DNA of 64,000 nt from Ensifer adhaerens (GTDB lineage Bacteria > Pseudomonadota > Alphaproteobacteria > Rhizobiales > Rhizobiaceae): contig NZ_CP015880.1 of assembly GCF_000697965.2 (NCBI RefSeq), forward strand, positions 372,001 through 436,000, given 5' to 3'. The stretch's first letter is position 1; each line of letters starts with the position of its first letter. The notes beneath the pieces were generated by a model. The model had not been told where the DNA came from. It did not search any database and saw only the letters and a program-made list of their open reading frames with translations. Made by a program: the position numbers and the translations under genes. Shown here one piece after another: positions 49,723-59,988 of the stretch.

Positions 49723-50598
49723 ATGCAGGAACCGAAAATCACGCAGGCGATGATCGACGCCTATGACGAGTACACGCATCTGACCCTCGATCGCCGTCGC
49801 TTCATGGAAAAGCTCACCGGTCTCGCCGGTTCCGCGGCTGCGGCCGCGGCGATCGCGCCGCTGCTGGCGGCCAATGGTGCCAAGGCGGAGATCGTGGCTG
49901 CAAACGACACCCGCGTGACCGGCGAGGACATCACCTATCCCGGCGCTGCCGGCGATATGAAAGGCTATCTCGTTCGTCCGGCAGAGGTGAGCGGCAAGCT
50001 GCCGGCGGTCATCGTCATCCATGAGAACCGCGGGCTGAACCCGCATATCCGCGACGTCGCGCGGCGCATGGCGCTCGAAGGCTTCCTGGCGCTGGCGCCG
50101 GATTTCCTGTCGCCTGCGGGCGGCACGCCGACGGACGAGGACAAGGCGCGCGAGATGATCGGCGCGCTCGATGCGGCGGCAACGACCGCGAATGCGGCGG
50201 CGACCGTGGCGTTTCTGGAAGGACACGCGCAATCGACCGGCAAGGTCGGCGCCATCGGCTTCTGCTGGGGCGGCGGTCTCGTCAACCGGCTCGCGGTCGG
50301 ATCCCCGGATTTGAAGGCCGGCGTCGCCTATTATGGCGCGCAGCCCAAGGCCGAAGACGTGCCGAAGATCAAGGCGGCGCTGCTGCTGCACTATGCAGGC
50401 CTCGACGAACGCATCAATGCCGGCATCGACGCCTATCAGAAGGCGCTGAAAGACAACGGCAAGGACGCGACGATCTATGTCTATGACGGCGTCAACCACG
50501 CCTTCAACAACGACACCTCGGCCGCGCGGTATGACAAGGCCGCGGCCGATCTCGCCTGGAGCCGGACGGTCGAGTTCCTGAAGGCCAAGCTCGCCTGA
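49723..50598 (+). CDS. Dienelactone hydrolase family protein with Tat-type signal
   Basis: 291 aa. A twin-arginine-type segment DRRRFMEKLTGLAGSAAAAAA near residues 24-45 ends at ANGAKA-EIV, so export to the periplasm is likely. The DLH triad: nucleophile Cys in GFCWGGG near residue 184, Asp in AGLDERI near residue 228, and His in VNHAFNN near residue 262. Members hydrolyse dienelactones or related esters; substrate unknown. The signal starts after a longer polar lead of about 23 residues, common for this protein group. Start follows GGAGGCTGGC. Confidence 0.86.
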   Translation: MQEPKITQAMIDAYDEYTHLTLDRRRFMEKLTGLAGSAAAAAAIAPLLAANGAKAEIVAANDTRVTGEDITYPGAAGDMKGYLVRPAEVSGKLPAVIVIHENRGLNPHIRDVARRMALEGFLALAPDFLSPAGGTPTDEDKAREMIGALDAAATTANAAATVAFLEGHAQSTGKVGAIGFCWGGGLVNRLAVGSPDLKAGVAYYGAQPKAEDVPKIKAALLLHYAGLDERINAGIDAYQKALKDNGKDATIYVYDGVNHAFNNDTSAARYDKAAADLAWSRTVEFLKAKLA

Positions 50599-50610
50599 GC
50601 GCTGCTACGC

Positions 50611-51522
50611 TCAGGCCGCTGCCGCCTGGAGAATATCGTCGGCGCAGCCGCTGATCGCCGCTGCGAGCGCTTCCATGTCGCGCTCGCGCGGGCTGCTGCG
50701 CCGCCAGATAAGCCCGATCTCGCGCGCCGGTTCAGGCGCGGCGAAGGGTACGATGCGGATGGAGTTGCGCGCCGCCTCGGTCGCGATCGCGATCTCGGGG
50801 ATGAGCGTCATGCCCATGCCGTTGGCGACCATCTGCAGGAGCGTCGTCATCGAGGTCGCGCCGAACGAGACGAGACGGCGCTTGCCGGCCGTGCTGCAGA
50901 CGGCGAGCGCCTGATCGCGCAGGCAATGGCCCTCTTCGAGCAGGAGCAACTGTTCGACATCCACCTGGTCTTCAGTCAGCGGCGACATCAGGATGTTTCG
51001 CTCGTCGTCCGCCATTGCCATGTAGAAGCGGTCGGAAAAGAGCGGCTTCGTCGAAAGTCCGTCGGCCTCGATCGGCAAGGCGGCGACGACGGCGTCGAGC
51101 AGACCCTCGCCGAGATCGGCGACCAGTCTTGATGTCACCGATTCCTTCAGTTCGATCTCGATTGCCGGGTAGACCTGGCGCAGGTGCGGCACCAGCCGCG
51201 GCACGAGGTAGGGGGCAAGCGTCGGGATGACGCCGATGCGGATCCGCCCTTCGAGCGTGCCGGAACTGGCGCGCGCGCTCAACTCCAGCTGATCCACCTC
51301 AGAGAGGATGGCGCGGGTACGGGCCAAAACCTCTTCGCCCTTGCGGGTCAAGAAGACGCCGCTGCGGCTGCGCTCCACCAGCTTCACGCCCAAGTGGTTC
51401 TCCATTTCCATGATCTGGGCGGAGAGCGCCGGCTGGCTGACATGGACGAGTTCGGCCGCCTTGCCGAAGTGGCGAGCGGAGGCGAGCGCATCGAAATAGC
51501 GCATCTGTCTGAGTGTAAGCAT
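50611..51522 (-). CDS. oxyR: OxyR peroxide-sensing LysR regulator
   Basis: 303 aa. LysR helix-turn-helix at residues 2-60 (LRQMRYFDALASARHFGKAAELVHVSQPALS). The redox pair is C200 and C209 (GHCLRDQALAVCS), the same spacing as Cys199 and Cys208 of E. coli OxyR. Oxidised by H2O2 it activates katA, with which it is divergent over 172 bp. An OxyR-like half-site abuts its own start codon (51524-51538), consistent with autorepression. Confidence 0.93.
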   Translation of the reverse strand: MLTLRQMRYFDALASARHFGKAAELVHVSQPALSAQIMEMENHLGVKLVERSRSGVFLTRKGEEVLARTRAILSEVDQLELSARASSGTLEGRIRIGVIPTLAPYLVPRLVPHLRQVYPAIEIELKESVTSRLVADLGEGLLDAVVAALPIEADGLSTKPLFSDRFYMAMADDERNILMSPLTEDQVDVEQLLLLEEGHCLRDQALAVCSTAGKRRLVSFGATSMTTLLQMVANGMGMTLIPEIAIATEAARNSIRIVPFAAPEPAREIGLIWRRSSPRERDMEALAAAISGCADDILQAAAA

Positions 51523-51523
51523 G

Positions 51524-51538
51524 ATAGGAAAATCTTAT
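51524..51538. promoter_or_regulatory. OxyR-like half-site next to the oxyR start
   Basis: ATAG-N7-TTAT matches the OxyR half-pattern ATAG-N7-CTAT with one change, and lies in a near-palindrome GATAGG..CTTATC (51523-51539) directly upstream of the oxyR start (51522). Distance to katA is about 155 bp. Confidence 0.4.
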
Positions 51539-51694
51539 CGATCTTTAATTTTTATGCAATTGGAGATTATCGAGGCGCCGTGGGAAAAACCTCTTGCCAG
51601 AGCGTTCGGGCTTTGATCGCCGCGCAGATTGCGGCCGGCTGCCGTCGGTCCTGTGCGACCACCCGGACGCGAAACCCTTTGACAGGAGGACGCG

Positions 51695-53179
51695 ATGTCT
51701 GATCGACCCATATTGACGACGAGTGCCGGAGCCCCGGTGCCGGACAACCAGAATTCGCTGACGGCCGGCCCGCGCGGCGGCGTCATGATGCAGGACTATC
51801 AGCTTATCGAGAAGCTGTCGCATCAAAACCGCGAGCGCATTCCCGAGCGCGCCGTTCACGCCAAGGGTTGGGGCGCCTATGGCACGCTGAAGATCACCGG
51901 CGACATCTCGAAATACACCAAGGCCAAGGTTTTGCAGCCCGGCGCCGAGACGCCGATGCTGGCGCGGTTCTCGACTGTTGCCGGTGAACTGGGTGCTGCC
52001 GACGCCGAACGCGACGTGCGCGGCTTCGCGCTGAAATTCTATACGCCCGAGGGCAATTGGGACCTCGTCGGCAACAACACGCCAATCTTCTTCGTTCGCG
52101 ACGCCTACAAGTTCCCGGACTTCATCCACACCCAGAAGCGCCACCCGAAGACCAACCTGCGTTCGGCGACCGCGATGTGGGATTTCTGGTCGCTGTCGCC
52201 GGAAAGCCTGCATCAGGTCACGATCCTGATGTCCGATCGCGGATGTCCGGTGTCGCCGCTGCACATGAACGGCTACGGCTCGCACACCTTCTCGTTCTGG
52301 AACGACGCCGGCGAGCGCTATTGGGTCAAGTTCCACTTCAAGACCCAGCACGGCCACAAGCACTACACCAACGCCGAGGCGGCAGACGTGATCGGCCGGA
52401 CGCGCGAAAGCTACCAGGAAGCGCTCTATGGGGCGATCGAAGAGGGCAACTATCCGCGTTGGACGCTGCAGGTGCAGATCATGCCCGAGCTCGAAGCCGA
52501 GAAGACGGCCTATGATCCCTTCGACGTCACCAAGGTCTGGCCGCATGCAGATTATCCGCCGATCGAGGTCGGCGTGCTGGAGCTCAATCGCAACCCGGAG
52601 AACTATTTCGCCGAGGTCGAGAATGCCGCCTTCTCGCCGTCCAACATCGTGCCCGGCATCGGCTTTTCGCCGGACAAGATGCTGCAGGCCCGGCTGTTCT
52701 CCTATGCCGACGCCCACCGCTACCGGCTCGGAACGCATTACGAGCACATTCCGGTCAACCGGCCGAAATGCCCGGTGCATCACTATCACCGCGATGGCCA
52801 GATGAACACGTTCGGCGGCATTCAGACCGGCAATCCGAGTGCCTATTACGAGCCGAATTCGTTCAACGGCCCGGTCGAGCAGCCCTCCGCGATGGAACCG
52901 CCGCTACGCATCAGCGGCGACATGGCCCGCTACGACCACCGCGAAGGCAACGACGACTACGTCCAGCCGCGTGCGCTCTTCAACCTCTTCGATGCCGGCC
53001 AGAAGGCGCGCCTGTTCTCCAACATCGCCGCGGCGATGGGCGGCGTGCCGGGGCCGATCGTCGAGCGCCAGCTTGCGCACTTCAAGCGCGTCCACCCGGA
53101 CTATGAGGCCGGTGTGCGCGCCGCCCTTCACGCGGCCCACGGCTACGAAGCCGACGCCGTCGGCGCGGCAGCCGAATAG
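51695..53179 (+). CDS. katA: Monofunctional haem catalase KatA
   Basis: 494 aa, small-subunit clade. Catalytic His in [18 protein letters not shown] near residue 57, Asn in [16 protein letters not shown] near residue 128, and the proximal haem-Tyr segment [14 protein letters not shown] near residue 338. It dismutates H2O2 to water and O2 in the cytoplasm. Start ATG 51695 follows CAGGAGGACG. Expected to be induced by the divergent OxyR. A bidirectional terminator lies downstream. Confidence 0.96.
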   Translation: MSDRPILTTSAGAPVPDNQNSLTAGPRGGVMMQDYQLIEKLSHQNRERIPERAVHAKGWGAYGTLKITGDISKYTKAKVLQPGAETPMLARFSTVAGELGAADAERDVRGFALKFYTPEGNWDLVGNNTPIFFVRDAYKFPDFIHTQKRHPKTNLRSATAMWDFWSLSPESLHQVTILMSDRGCPVSPLHMNGYGSHTFSFWNDAGERYWVKFHFKTQHGHKHYTNAEAADVIGRTRESYQEALYGAIEEGNYPRWTLQVQIMPELEAEKTAYDPFDVTKVWPHADYPPIEVGVLELNRNPENYFAEVENAAFSPSNIVPGIGFSPDKMLQARLFSYADAHRYRLGTHYEHIPVNRPKCPVHHYHRDGQMNTFGGIQTGNPSAYYEPNSFNGPVEQPSAMEPPLRISGDMARYDHREGNDDYVQPRALFNLFDAGQKARLFSNIAAAMGGVPGPIVERQLAHFKRVHPDYEAGVRAALHAAHGYEADAVGAAAE

Positions 53180-53216
53180 ACTGGTATCGAGTTCGGCCGC
53201 GTGCTGATCTCTGGAC

Positions 53217-53255
53217 AAAAAAAGGCCACGCACCGGCTTGGTGCGTGGCCTTTTC
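53217..53255. terminator. Bidirectional terminator between katA and lysR
   Basis: GGCCACGCACC pairs with GGTGCGTGGCC (11 bp) with a 5-nt loop, flanked by seven A residues on one side and TTTT on the other, between convergent genes. Confidence 0.85.
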
Positions 53256-53270
53256 CGCTTTCTGCAGCTC

Positions 53271-54221
53271 TTACCAGCCCGGCAGCATATGGCTCTGCCG
53301 GAGGCGCGGATAACGCGGGAAGCCCTTGATGTCGGCCTCGAGGTCGTCGTTGGCGCTGATCGGCGTGATGTTGTCGAGGCAGGCGGTGATGTGGTTGCTG
53401 ATCGCGTTCGAAAGCGAGGGCGAAAGGCCCGGACGCTTCATGATGCCGATCTGCACCGGCGCCAAGGCCGGGAAGCCGTCCGCAAGCGTCAGCACCTTCA
53501 TGCCGGGACGAAGCGCCGATTCCGGCAGGACAGAGACGGCCATGCCGGCCAGCACAGCGGCGGCGACGACCGTCGACGACCAGCTGGTGAACAGGATCTG
53601 GTACTCCCGACCCGTCGCATCGAGTGCGGCACAGGCCGCCTGGCGCCACAGACAGTCGCGCCGGCCGACAGCAAGCGGGATCGGTGCGTTCTCGGGCAGC
53701 GGGTGGTTGATCGAGCTCACCCAGCAGAGCGGTTCGGTCCGCACCACGTCCGACGCGCGGGCACGCGGATTGTGCGTGACGAGCGCGATGTCGAGGTCGC
53801 CCTTGGCCATCTTCTCGGCGAGGTCCACGGAGGGCTCGCAGATGATGTAAAGCTCGACATTCGGATGCGTCTTGGCAAAACGCATGATGATCTCGGGCAT
53901 GTAGCGGTCGGCGTAATCGTCTGGCGTGCCGATCCGGAGCGTGCCTTCGAGGCGATTGTCGTCGAAGGAAGCGATCGCCTCGTTGTTGAGGCGGATCATC
54001 CGGCGCGCGAAATTGAGCAGCCGGTCGCCTTCGACCGTGAGCCGGTTGCCGCGGCCGTCCTTCATGAACAGCGCCTTGCCGATGCGCTCTTCCAGGCGGC
54101 GCATCTGCATGGAAACGGCGGATTGGGTCTTGAAGACCCGGTCGGCCGCCTTGGTGAAGCTGCCCGTATCGGCGATCGCGACAAAGGTCTGGAGCTGATC
54201 GATATCAAGGGGTGCGGACAT
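53271..54221 (-). CDS. LysR family transcriptional regulator
   Basis: 316 aa from ATG 54221 (MSAPLDIDQLQTF), chosen because a longer in-frame reading to 54269 adds a poor hydrophobic start. Helix-turn-helix at residues 6-65 (FVAIADTGSFTKAADRVFKTQSAVSMQMRR). The effector domain follows; near residue 110-130 VELYIICEPSVDLAEKMAKGDLDIALV matches aromatic-ligand-type LysRs. No obvious target next to it; its nearest neighbours are DUF1127 and katA. Target and ligand unknown. Confidence 0.86.
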   Translation of the reverse strand: MSAPLDIDQLQTFVAIADTGSFTKAADRVFKTQSAVSMQMRRLEERIGKALFMKDGRGNRLTVEGDRLLNFARRMIRLNNEAIASFDDNRLEGTLRIGTPDDYADRYMPEIIMRFAKTHPNVELYIICEPSVDLAEKMAKGDLDIALVTHNPRARASDVVRTEPLCWVSSINHPLPENAPIPLAVGRRDCLWRQAACAALDATGREYQILFTSWSSTVVAAAVLAGMAVSVLPESALRPGMKVLTLADGFPALAPVQIGIMKRPGLSPSLSNAISNHITACLDNITPISANDDLEADIKGFPRYPRLRQSHMLPGW

Positions 54222-54427
54222 GGCCGTAATGCATCCATAAGATTGTTTGATGAATATCATTAAAAACATTCGTTGGACTGATCAATAAGGATTTGCGATC
54301 TATCGGAGGCAAATTCATCGATCCCCGGCCGGCAATTTCGCCAGCGAATCCCAAACTCTTTGGCCCGCCCCTGCGTTTGATCTCCCGCAGGGGATGGGCC
54401 TCTTCGTGCCTGAAAGGAGAAATTGTC

Positions 54428-54724
54428 ATGCGCACGACACAGCACGCCCTCGATCTCGACCTCGTTGCCGGAACGCAGTCCTATGCCTCCCGCGCCGTCG
54501 GCGTGACAGGCATGCTAACGTCCGTATGGCAGCTCCTCCGAAATCGCTATGCGATCGGCCGTCTGAACGACCTGGATGACCGCCAGCTCCTCGACATGGG
54601 GCTGAAACGCGAAGATGTGCGCGAGGCGATTACCTCGCCCTTCTTCGACAATCCGGCGAGTTACCTGACACGCGCGTCGCGAAACCGGGCGAGCCTCTTC
54701 TACAAAGGGGCCCGCCACGACTGA
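54428..54724 (+). CDS. DUF1127 (YjiS-like) protein
   Basis: 98 aa from ATG 54428 (GAAAGGAGAAATTGTC upstream). The DUF1127 core is LRNRYAIGRLNDLDDRQLLDMGLKREDVREAI near residue 39, an Arg-rich helical motif that in rhizobial and Agrobacterium relatives can bind RNA and affects phosphate and stress gene expression. The N-terminal 40 residues are poorly conserved-looking. Divergent from the upstream lysR gene. A strong terminator lies some 165 bp past the stop. Confidence 0.88.
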   Translation: MRTTQHALDLDLVAGTQSYASRAVGVTGMLTSVWQLLRNRYAIGRLNDLDDRQLLDMGLKREDVREAITSPFFDNPASYLTRASRNRASLFYKGARHD

Positions 54725-55023
54725 TCGTCCCCAATGGCGCATCCCGCCGCTTGAGATGTGCCAGTCGAGCATGATCCGCGAAAGCCTGCCGCCGCCGCGG
54801 GTCATGCTGCGAAATTCGGTGCCGCTGACCTCAACGGTCGCGCGCCCAAACGTTCCCCGCAGGGTAGAGCCAATAGACCCTGCCGCTTGGCCCGGTGCAT
54901 GACCAAGACATGCACCGGGCCTTTTTCTTTCCGAAGCTGTTCGAAACAACGCGCTGACGCCCGCACTTGCAGGCGATTGCCGTCCGATGGAGGCGCGGGA
55001 TGTGCTGACGGGGAGGCTTGGCC
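54725..55023. other. 3-prime region of the DUF1127 gene, possible small RNA
   Basis: It contains an internal stem CAGGGT / ACCCTG (about 54860-54882) and a strong rho-independent terminator at 54889-54926. No ORF is supported. The distance from the DUF1127 stop to the terminator is unusually long, so a 3-prime UTR or an independent sRNA ending there is possible. Confidence 0.4.
54889..54926 (+). terminator. Rho-independent terminator downstream of DUF1127
   Basis: A perfect 13-bp stem GGCCCGGTGCATG / CATGCACCGGGCC with a 7-nt loop and five T residues. Confidence 0.9.
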
Positions 55024-55854
55024 TCAGCTCTTCGTGCCGGGGCCGGTCTTGTAAAGGTCGAACAGCGCCTCGACGTTCTTCTGGTATTCTTTCTGCATCT
55101 CCAGCCCGGTGTCGAACATGCTGTTCATGACCTGGGAGAATTGGGCCAGCGCCGGATTGTCGGCTGCCGGCTTCTGCGCGCCGGCGGCACCCGCCTGCAT
55201 CATGTCCTGAAACGCCTTGACGAAGGGGTTGTCGGCAAAGACGTCGGCTGTCTTCGGCTTCTCTTCCTTCTTCGGGGCCATGCCGAAGAAGCCCTGCATC
55301 GCCTGGGTGAAGGGGTTGTCGAACGGGCTCGGCTGCGGTTCCGGCTTCTTGGCGAAACCGGCCGCTTCCATCCATTGCCGCATCGCGGTCGCCATCGGGT
55401 TGTTGGCAAAGGCATCGCTTGCGGCGGCAAATTGCCCGGTTGTCTGCTTGAACAGCCCGCCCATCAGCGTATCGGCCATCACAGGCAGCATCTGCTTGTA
55501 GATCTCCTGGCTGACGCCGGTGACCTGGGCCGCCTGCGCGGCGATCGCGCGCGACATTTCCTTCGAGCCGAACAGTTGCCCGAGAACGCCGTTGCCGTCG
55601 GCCATGCCCTGCGGCGTGAAGGCCTGGCTCATGTCTTCGAAGTATTTGGCGTAGTTGCCGCTGCCGAGCGCCGTCAGCAAGGCGCCGAAGTCGTAGGGGT
55701 TGGCGGTGTTGCGCTTGAAAGCCGCCGAGAAGGCCGGCAGCAGCGCCGCTGTCGCCTTCGTCATTTGCTCCTGGGCGATGCCGAACTGTTGCGCCATCAG
55801 CTCGATGGCCTTGCCGTTCTGCGCCTGCGCGAACATGTCGAAAAGCGGTGCCAT
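55024..55854 (-). CDS. DUF937-type hydrophilic protein
   Basis: 276 aa from ATG 55854. Helical repeats rich in Ala, Gln and Phe with DUF937-like pattern in the first 110 residues (MAQQFGIAQEQMTKATAALLPAF, VLGQLFGSKEMSRAIAAQAAQVTGVS). The C-terminal half contains repeated DNPF blocks (FDNPFTQ, ADNPFVKA) and ends GTKS. No membrane span. Function unknown. It is divergent in orientation from DUF1127, and 126 bp separate its start from the gshA stop. Confidence 0.82.
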   Translation of the reverse strand: MAPLFDMFAQAQNGKAIELMAQQFGIAQEQMTKATAALLPAFSAAFKRNTANPYDFGALLTALGSGNYAKYFEDMSQAFTPQGMADGNGVLGQLFGSKEMSRAIAAQAAQVTGVSQEIYKQMLPVMADTLMGGLFKQTTGQFAAASDAFANNPMATAMRQWMEAAGFAKKPEPQPSPFDNPFTQAMQGFFGMAPKKEEKPKTADVFADNPFVKAFQDMMQAGAAGAQKPAADNPALAQFSQVMNSMFDTGLEMQKEYQKNVEALFDLYKTGPGTKS

Positions 55855-55980
55855 CCCAGTTCCCCTTTATGGACGCGCGGCGCTCTAAGCGACGCATATC
55901 CTTGCACTATAACGGGAAATCAGGGACTGGGAACCGCTTTTTGAGAGGGCCGCGACGAGCACCGCGCCCCTGTCCGAGCC

Positions 55981-57354
55981 TTAATACTGGTACTCGGCAA
56001 AGACCGGGTCTACGGAGCCGTTCCAGCGGCCATTGTAGAGCGCCAAAAGGTCTTCCGCGAGCGTTGCCTTCTTGGCCAGCACCTCGTCGAGCGGCGCCAG
56101 GAACTGGCTTTCGTCGATACCATCGCCGTTCAGCCTGTTGCGGCGCTTCAGACCGCCGCGCGAAATGGAGATGACCTCGCGGGCAACGTCGTAAAGCGTG
56201 CCGGTGCGGAACTTGGCGGCAAGCGCCTGAGCCGGCACGGCGTTGCGCATGGCACTCACCTCTTCGAAGGTCCAGTCGCGCGTCAGTGCCTCGGCGGCGT
56301 CGAGTGCCTCGCGGTCGTAGAGCAGGCCGACCCAGAAGGCCGGCAGCGCGCAGATCCGCCGCCACGGGCCGCCATCGGCGCCGCGCATTTCGAGGAAGCG
56401 CTTCAGGCGCACGTCGGGGAACAGCGTCGAGAGATGGTTGGTCCAGTCGCCCATGTTCGGCTGCCAGTCGGCGACCTCGCCCTTGAGTGCGCCGCCCATG
56501 AACTGGCGGAAGGTGATGTGGGTGCAATCGTGGTAGTGGCCGTCGCGCACGACGAAGTACATCGGCACGTCGAGCGCCCACTCCACGTAGTCGGCAAAAC
56601 CGAAATCGGGACGGAAGGCGGACGGCAGCAGGCCGGCGCGCTGGTTGTCGGTGTCGCGCCAGATGTCGCCGCGCCAGGAGAGAAGCCCGTTCGGCTTGCC
56701 GTCGGTAAAGGGCGAGCTTGCAAACAGCGCGGTCGAGAGCGGCTGCAGCTTCAAGGACACCTGCATCTTGCGGCGCATGTCCTCTTCCGAGGAGAAGTCC
56801 AGGTTCACCTGGATCGTGCAGGTGCGATACATCATGTCGAGGCCCTGGGTGCCGACCTTCGGCATGTAGCGGCTCATGATGCCGTAGCGCGATTTCGGCA
56901 TGCGCGGGGTCTCATCAAAGGTCCACTTGGGGCTGCCGCCGATGCCGAGGAAGCGGATGCCGAGCGGCTCGGCGACTTCGCGCAGCACCGCCAGATGCTG
57001 GTTCGATTCCTTGCAGGTCTGGTGCAGGTTTTCGAGCGGCGCGCCGGAAAGTTCGAACTGTCCACCCGGTTCCAGCGAGATCGCGCCATTGCCCGACTGT
57101 TCGGCAAGGCCGATGATGTTGCCTTCGTCGATGATCGGTTCCCAGCCGCTTTTCGCCGCCATGCCGTTCAGAAGCGCCTGGATGCTGGCCTCGCCGAAAT
57201 AGGGGACGGGGCTGTTGTCCGCCTTAAAGAAGGCGAACTTTTCGTGCTCCGTGCCGATCCGGAACCGCTCCTCCGGTTTCGAACCTTCTGCCAGGTAGGC
57301 GGTCAGGTCAGCGACAGAGGTTACCGGCGTCTGGTCGGTGGTATCTCGGGCCAT
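55981..57354 (-). CDS. gshA: Glutamate-cysteine ligase (GCS2-type)
   Basis: 457 aa. First step of glutathione synthesis: ATP-dependent joining of Glu and Cys. It belongs to the plant/alphaproteobacterial family (GCS2): N-terminal RFRIGTEHEKFAF, GNGAISLEPGGQFELSGAP near residue 95, then MYRTCTIQVNLDFSSEED near residue 178 and the C-terminal WNGSVDPVFAEYQY. Cytoplasmic, probably homodimeric and redox-regulated as in plants. Start ATG at 57354. A 243-bp spacer separates it from rsmE. Glutathione is important in rhizobial symbiosis and stress. Confidence 0.95.
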   Translation of the reverse strand: MARDTTDQTPVTSVADLTAYLAEGSKPEERFRIGTEHEKFAFFKADNSPVPYFGEASIQALLNGMAAKSGWEPIIDEGNIIGLAEQSGNGAISLEPGGQFELSGAPLENLHQTCKESNQHLAVLREVAEPLGIRFLGIGGSPKWTFDETPRMPKSRYGIMSRYMPKVGTQGLDMMYRTCTIQVNLDFSSEEDMRRKMQVSLKLQPLSTALFASSPFTDGKPNGLLSWRGDIWRDTDNQRAGLLPSAFRPDFGFADYVEWALDVPMYFVVRDGHYHDCTHITFRQFMGGALKGEVADWQPNMGDWTNHLSTLFPDVRLKRFLEMRGADGGPWRRICALPAFWVGLLYDREALDAAEALTRDWTFEEVSAMRNAVPAQALAAKFRTGTLYDVAREVISISRGGLKRRNRLNGDGIDESQFLAPLDEVLAKKATLAEDLLALYNGRWNGSVDPVFAEYQY

Positions 57355-57597
57355 GAGCGTCTTCTTTTGTTTGGGCGGCTCCCGCAGGTTAGCGGGAGTT
57401 GATGGAGGCTGCTTGAACCGTAATCAGGTGCGGTGCAAGTCAATTTCTTTCAAGATCTCATCAAAAAAAGTAGGACATTTGCTTGCTCTGGAGCAAGCAC
57501 CGCGGAAATGGGTACTGGTGACCCAATCCTGCCTTGCCGGAGAGATCGTCCCCTTCTAGGGGAGCGAGCGGTGTCCGATTTGCCCGGGAACGACCGG

Positions 57598-58335
57598 CTA
57601 TCGCCAGTCGCCGACAGTTGCCTGGATGACCGCCATGGCGGCGACGGCTGCCGTGTCGGCCCTGAGGATGCGGGGCCCGAGCGGAATGGCGGTGACGAAA
57701 TCGAGGCTGTGCAGCAGCGTGCGCTCGGCTTCCGAGAAGCCGCCTTCCGGGCCGATCAACAGCGCGAGCTTCTTTTCCTTGATGCCGGCGAGGATCGGCG
57801 ACGGATTCTGGCTGTCGCTGCCTTCGTCGCAGAAAATAATGCGCCGGTCGCTCTGCCAGGTGGCAAGCAGGTCTTCGAGCCGGCGCGGTTCCTCGACATG
57901 GGGAATGCCGAGTACGCCGCATTGTTCGGCCGCCTCGATGACGTTGGCGCGAACCCGCTCGATATTGCCAAGCTTGCCCTGCACATGTTGCGTCATGACC
58001 GGCTGCAAAGTGCCGGCGCCCATTTCGACGGCCTTCTGCGCGAGATAGTCGAGCCGCCCGACCTTGAGCGGGGCAAAGAGATAGACGAGATCGCAAGGCG
58101 CCGGCTGGGGGCGCGTCTGCTCGACGGGCGTCAGCACCAAGCGCTTCTTGCTGGCGAAGGAAAGCTCGGCCCGCCACTCGCCGTCGCGCCCGTTGAAGAC
58201 GAGGATCGAGGCGCCTTCTTCGTAACGCAGCACGTTCACCAGGTAGTTGAACTGTTCCTTGGACGCTTCGTGCGCCGAGCCGGCACTCAAGGGGTGTTCG
58301 ACGAACAGTCGCTGCATGCGAAAATTGGCGCGCAT
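57598..58335 (-). CDS. rsmE: 16S rRNA m3U1498 methyltransferase RsmE
   Basis: 245 aa from ATG 58335 ([16 protein letters not shown]); a reading frame going further upstream runs into the antisense region of pit. SPOUT fold: [16 protein letters not shown] near residue 195 and the [15 protein letters not shown] knot motif at the C-terminus, which binds SAM. Methylates N3 of U1498 in 16S rRNA. Lies 11 bp downstream of the pit stop, likely in one operon. Confidence 0.94.
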   Translation of the reverse strand: MRANFRMQRLFVEHPLSAGSAHEASKEQFNYLVNVLRYEEGASILVFNGRDGEWRAELSFASKKRLVLTPVEQTRPQPAPCDLVYLFAPLKVGRLDYLAQKAVEMGAGTLQPVMTQHVQGKLGNIERVRANVIEAAEQCGVLGIPHVEEPRRLEDLLATWQSDRRIIFCDEGSDSQNPSPILAGIKEKKLALLIGPEGGFSEAERTLLHSLDFVTAIPLGPRILRADTAAVAAMAVIQATVGDWR

Positions 58336-58346
58336 TGAGGAGGCCT

Positions 58347-59867
58347 TCAGGTGAAAATGCCGGAGAGGATGAAATAAAGTACGGCCGACAGGGCGGCAGA
58401 GGCCGGGACGGTGATAACCCAGGCGCCGATAATGGTGAGGAAATGCGAGCGACGGACGAGATGCCGGCGCCGCACCTCGGCAAAGTTGGTTTCCGCCGAT
58501 TCCATGAAATCCGCCTGTCCCGTTTTTTGCCGGACATATTCGAGCCGCCGCTTGGAATTGCGGATGTACCATTCGCGGAAGAAGCCGACGCCGAAGACGG
58601 CGCCGACGGCCGTGTGCGTCGAGCTGATGGGCAGGCCGAGCGCCGATGCCAGCAGCACGGTGACCGCGGTGGCCAGTGCCACACAGAAAGCGCGCATCGG
58701 ATTGAGCTTGGTGATCTCCTGGCCGACGACTCGGATGAGCTTCGGGCCGTAGAGCAGCAGACCGATCGAGATGCCGAGCGCGCCGATCGCAAGTTCCCAC
58801 AGGGGCGCCGGTGATTTGTCCGTCGTGATGACGCCGTCGAGCGCCGAGACGATCGCAGCCAAGGGACCGATGGCGTTGGAGACGTCGTTGGCGCCGTGAG
58901 CGAAGGAAAGCAGTGCCGCCGCTACGATCAAAGGCAGGCGGAAGAGCCGGCGCAGCGACTGGTTGCGGTTTTCGAGCCCTTCCGATTGGCTGGCGATCCA
59001 GGGCTTTGCCTGCAGATAGACCGCAAAACCGGCGACGCCGCCGGCAGCAAGACCCACGGGCATGGTGATCGCGGCCACCTGAACCAGTGCGATCACCGCG
59101 AGATAGGCCATGAAGCAGCCGGCGGTGACGCCAAGGATGACCGGCATCCATCGCCTGGCCGCGGCGATCTTGTCCTCGCGGTAGATGATGAATTCCTTGA
59201 GGAAAGCGAGGAGGGCTGCGGCGATGGCGCCGCCGAGTAGCGGCGAGACCGACCAACTGAGCGTGATGCCGGCGAGCGACCACCATTGCACGCTCGAGAA
59301 GCCGGCCGCCGCGATGCCGGCGCCGACGATGCCGCCGATGATCGAGTGCGTGGTCGAGACCGGTGCCCCGGAATAGGTGGCGATGTTGATCCAGGCCGCC
59401 GCGGAAGCGAGTGCCGACATCATGATCCAGACGATTGCCTGTGGTCCAAGCACGTCTTCGCCATAGACGATGCCCGCCTCTATCGTCAGCGCGACCTGCC
59501 GGCCGGCAAGCAGCGCCCCGGCGATCTCGAATATCGCGGCGATGGCGAGCGCCGTCGCCATCGACATCGCCTTGGCGCCGACTGCGGCGCCAACGTTGTT
59601 GGTCACGTCGTTCGCGCCGATGTTCATGGCCATGTAGCCGGCAATGGCAGCCGCCGCGATGATGATCGGCGCGCTGGCGGAGCTCGTCACGAAGCTCGCG
59701 GCGAAGGCCATGCTCAAGAGCAGGAACAGCCCGGCGAGCGCAGGTGCCGCGAGGCTGCGCTTGACATGTTGCGACGCCTCTTCGGCAAGGCTGAGCTTGT
59801 CGAGGTCTTTGTCGATCGTTTGTTTTGCGAGGCGTATGCGCGGCTGTGCCACTACCTGGAACTCCAT
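58347..59867 (-). CDS. pit: Inorganic phosphate transporter, Pit family
   Basis: 506 aa from ATG 59867; an ATG at 59903 is also in frame and neither has a strong ribosome binding site. PiT family: the inverted-repeat signature appears in each half, [15 protein letters not shown] near residue 82 and [18 protein letters not shown] near residue 345, plus [16 protein letters not shown] near residue 430. About 10-12 membrane spans with a long cytoplasmic N-terminus (about 45 residues). Low-affinity, H+ or Na+ driven uptake of phosphate. rsmE follows 11 bp downstream. Confidence 0.93.
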   Translation of the reverse strand: MEFQVVAQPRIRLAKQTIDKDLDKLSLAEEASQHVKRSLAAPALAGLFLLLSMAFAASFVTSSASAPIIIAAAAIAGYMAMNIGANDVTNNVGAAVGAKAMSMATALAIAAIFEIAGALLAGRQVALTIEAGIVYGEDVLGPQAIVWIMMSALASAAAWINIATYSGAPVSTTHSIIGGIVGAGIAAAGFSSVQWWSLAGITLSWSVSPLLGGAIAAALLAFLKEFIIYREDKIAAARRWMPVILGVTAGCFMAYLAVIALVQVAAITMPVGLAAGGVAGFAVYLQAKPWIASQSEGLENRNQSLRRLFRLPLIVAAALLSFAHGANDVSNAIGPLAAIVSALDGVITTDKSPAPLWELAIGALGISIGLLLYGPKLIRVVGQEITKLNPMRAFCVALATAVTVLLASALGLPISSTHTAVGAVFGVGFFREWYIRNSKRRLEYVRQKTGQADFMESAETNFAEVRRRHLVRRSHFLTIIGAWVITVPASAALSAVLYFILSGIFT

Positions 59868-59988
59868 TGTCACGACGGCCACTAAGGCCACAGCGACACG
59901 CATTCAAGTGGATTTGATGGACATCCGTATGGCGCAGGCCGGGAACCCGCGTCTGGCGGCGTCGAATGCTCTTGGAATGCTTGAAAGG

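Noticed and set aside
54800..54860. AACG-N15-GTTCC near the DUF1127 3-prime region
   Set aside because: Spacer of 15 bp is outside the 16-17 bp of EcfG promoters, and no minus-strand gene follows at a fitting distance.
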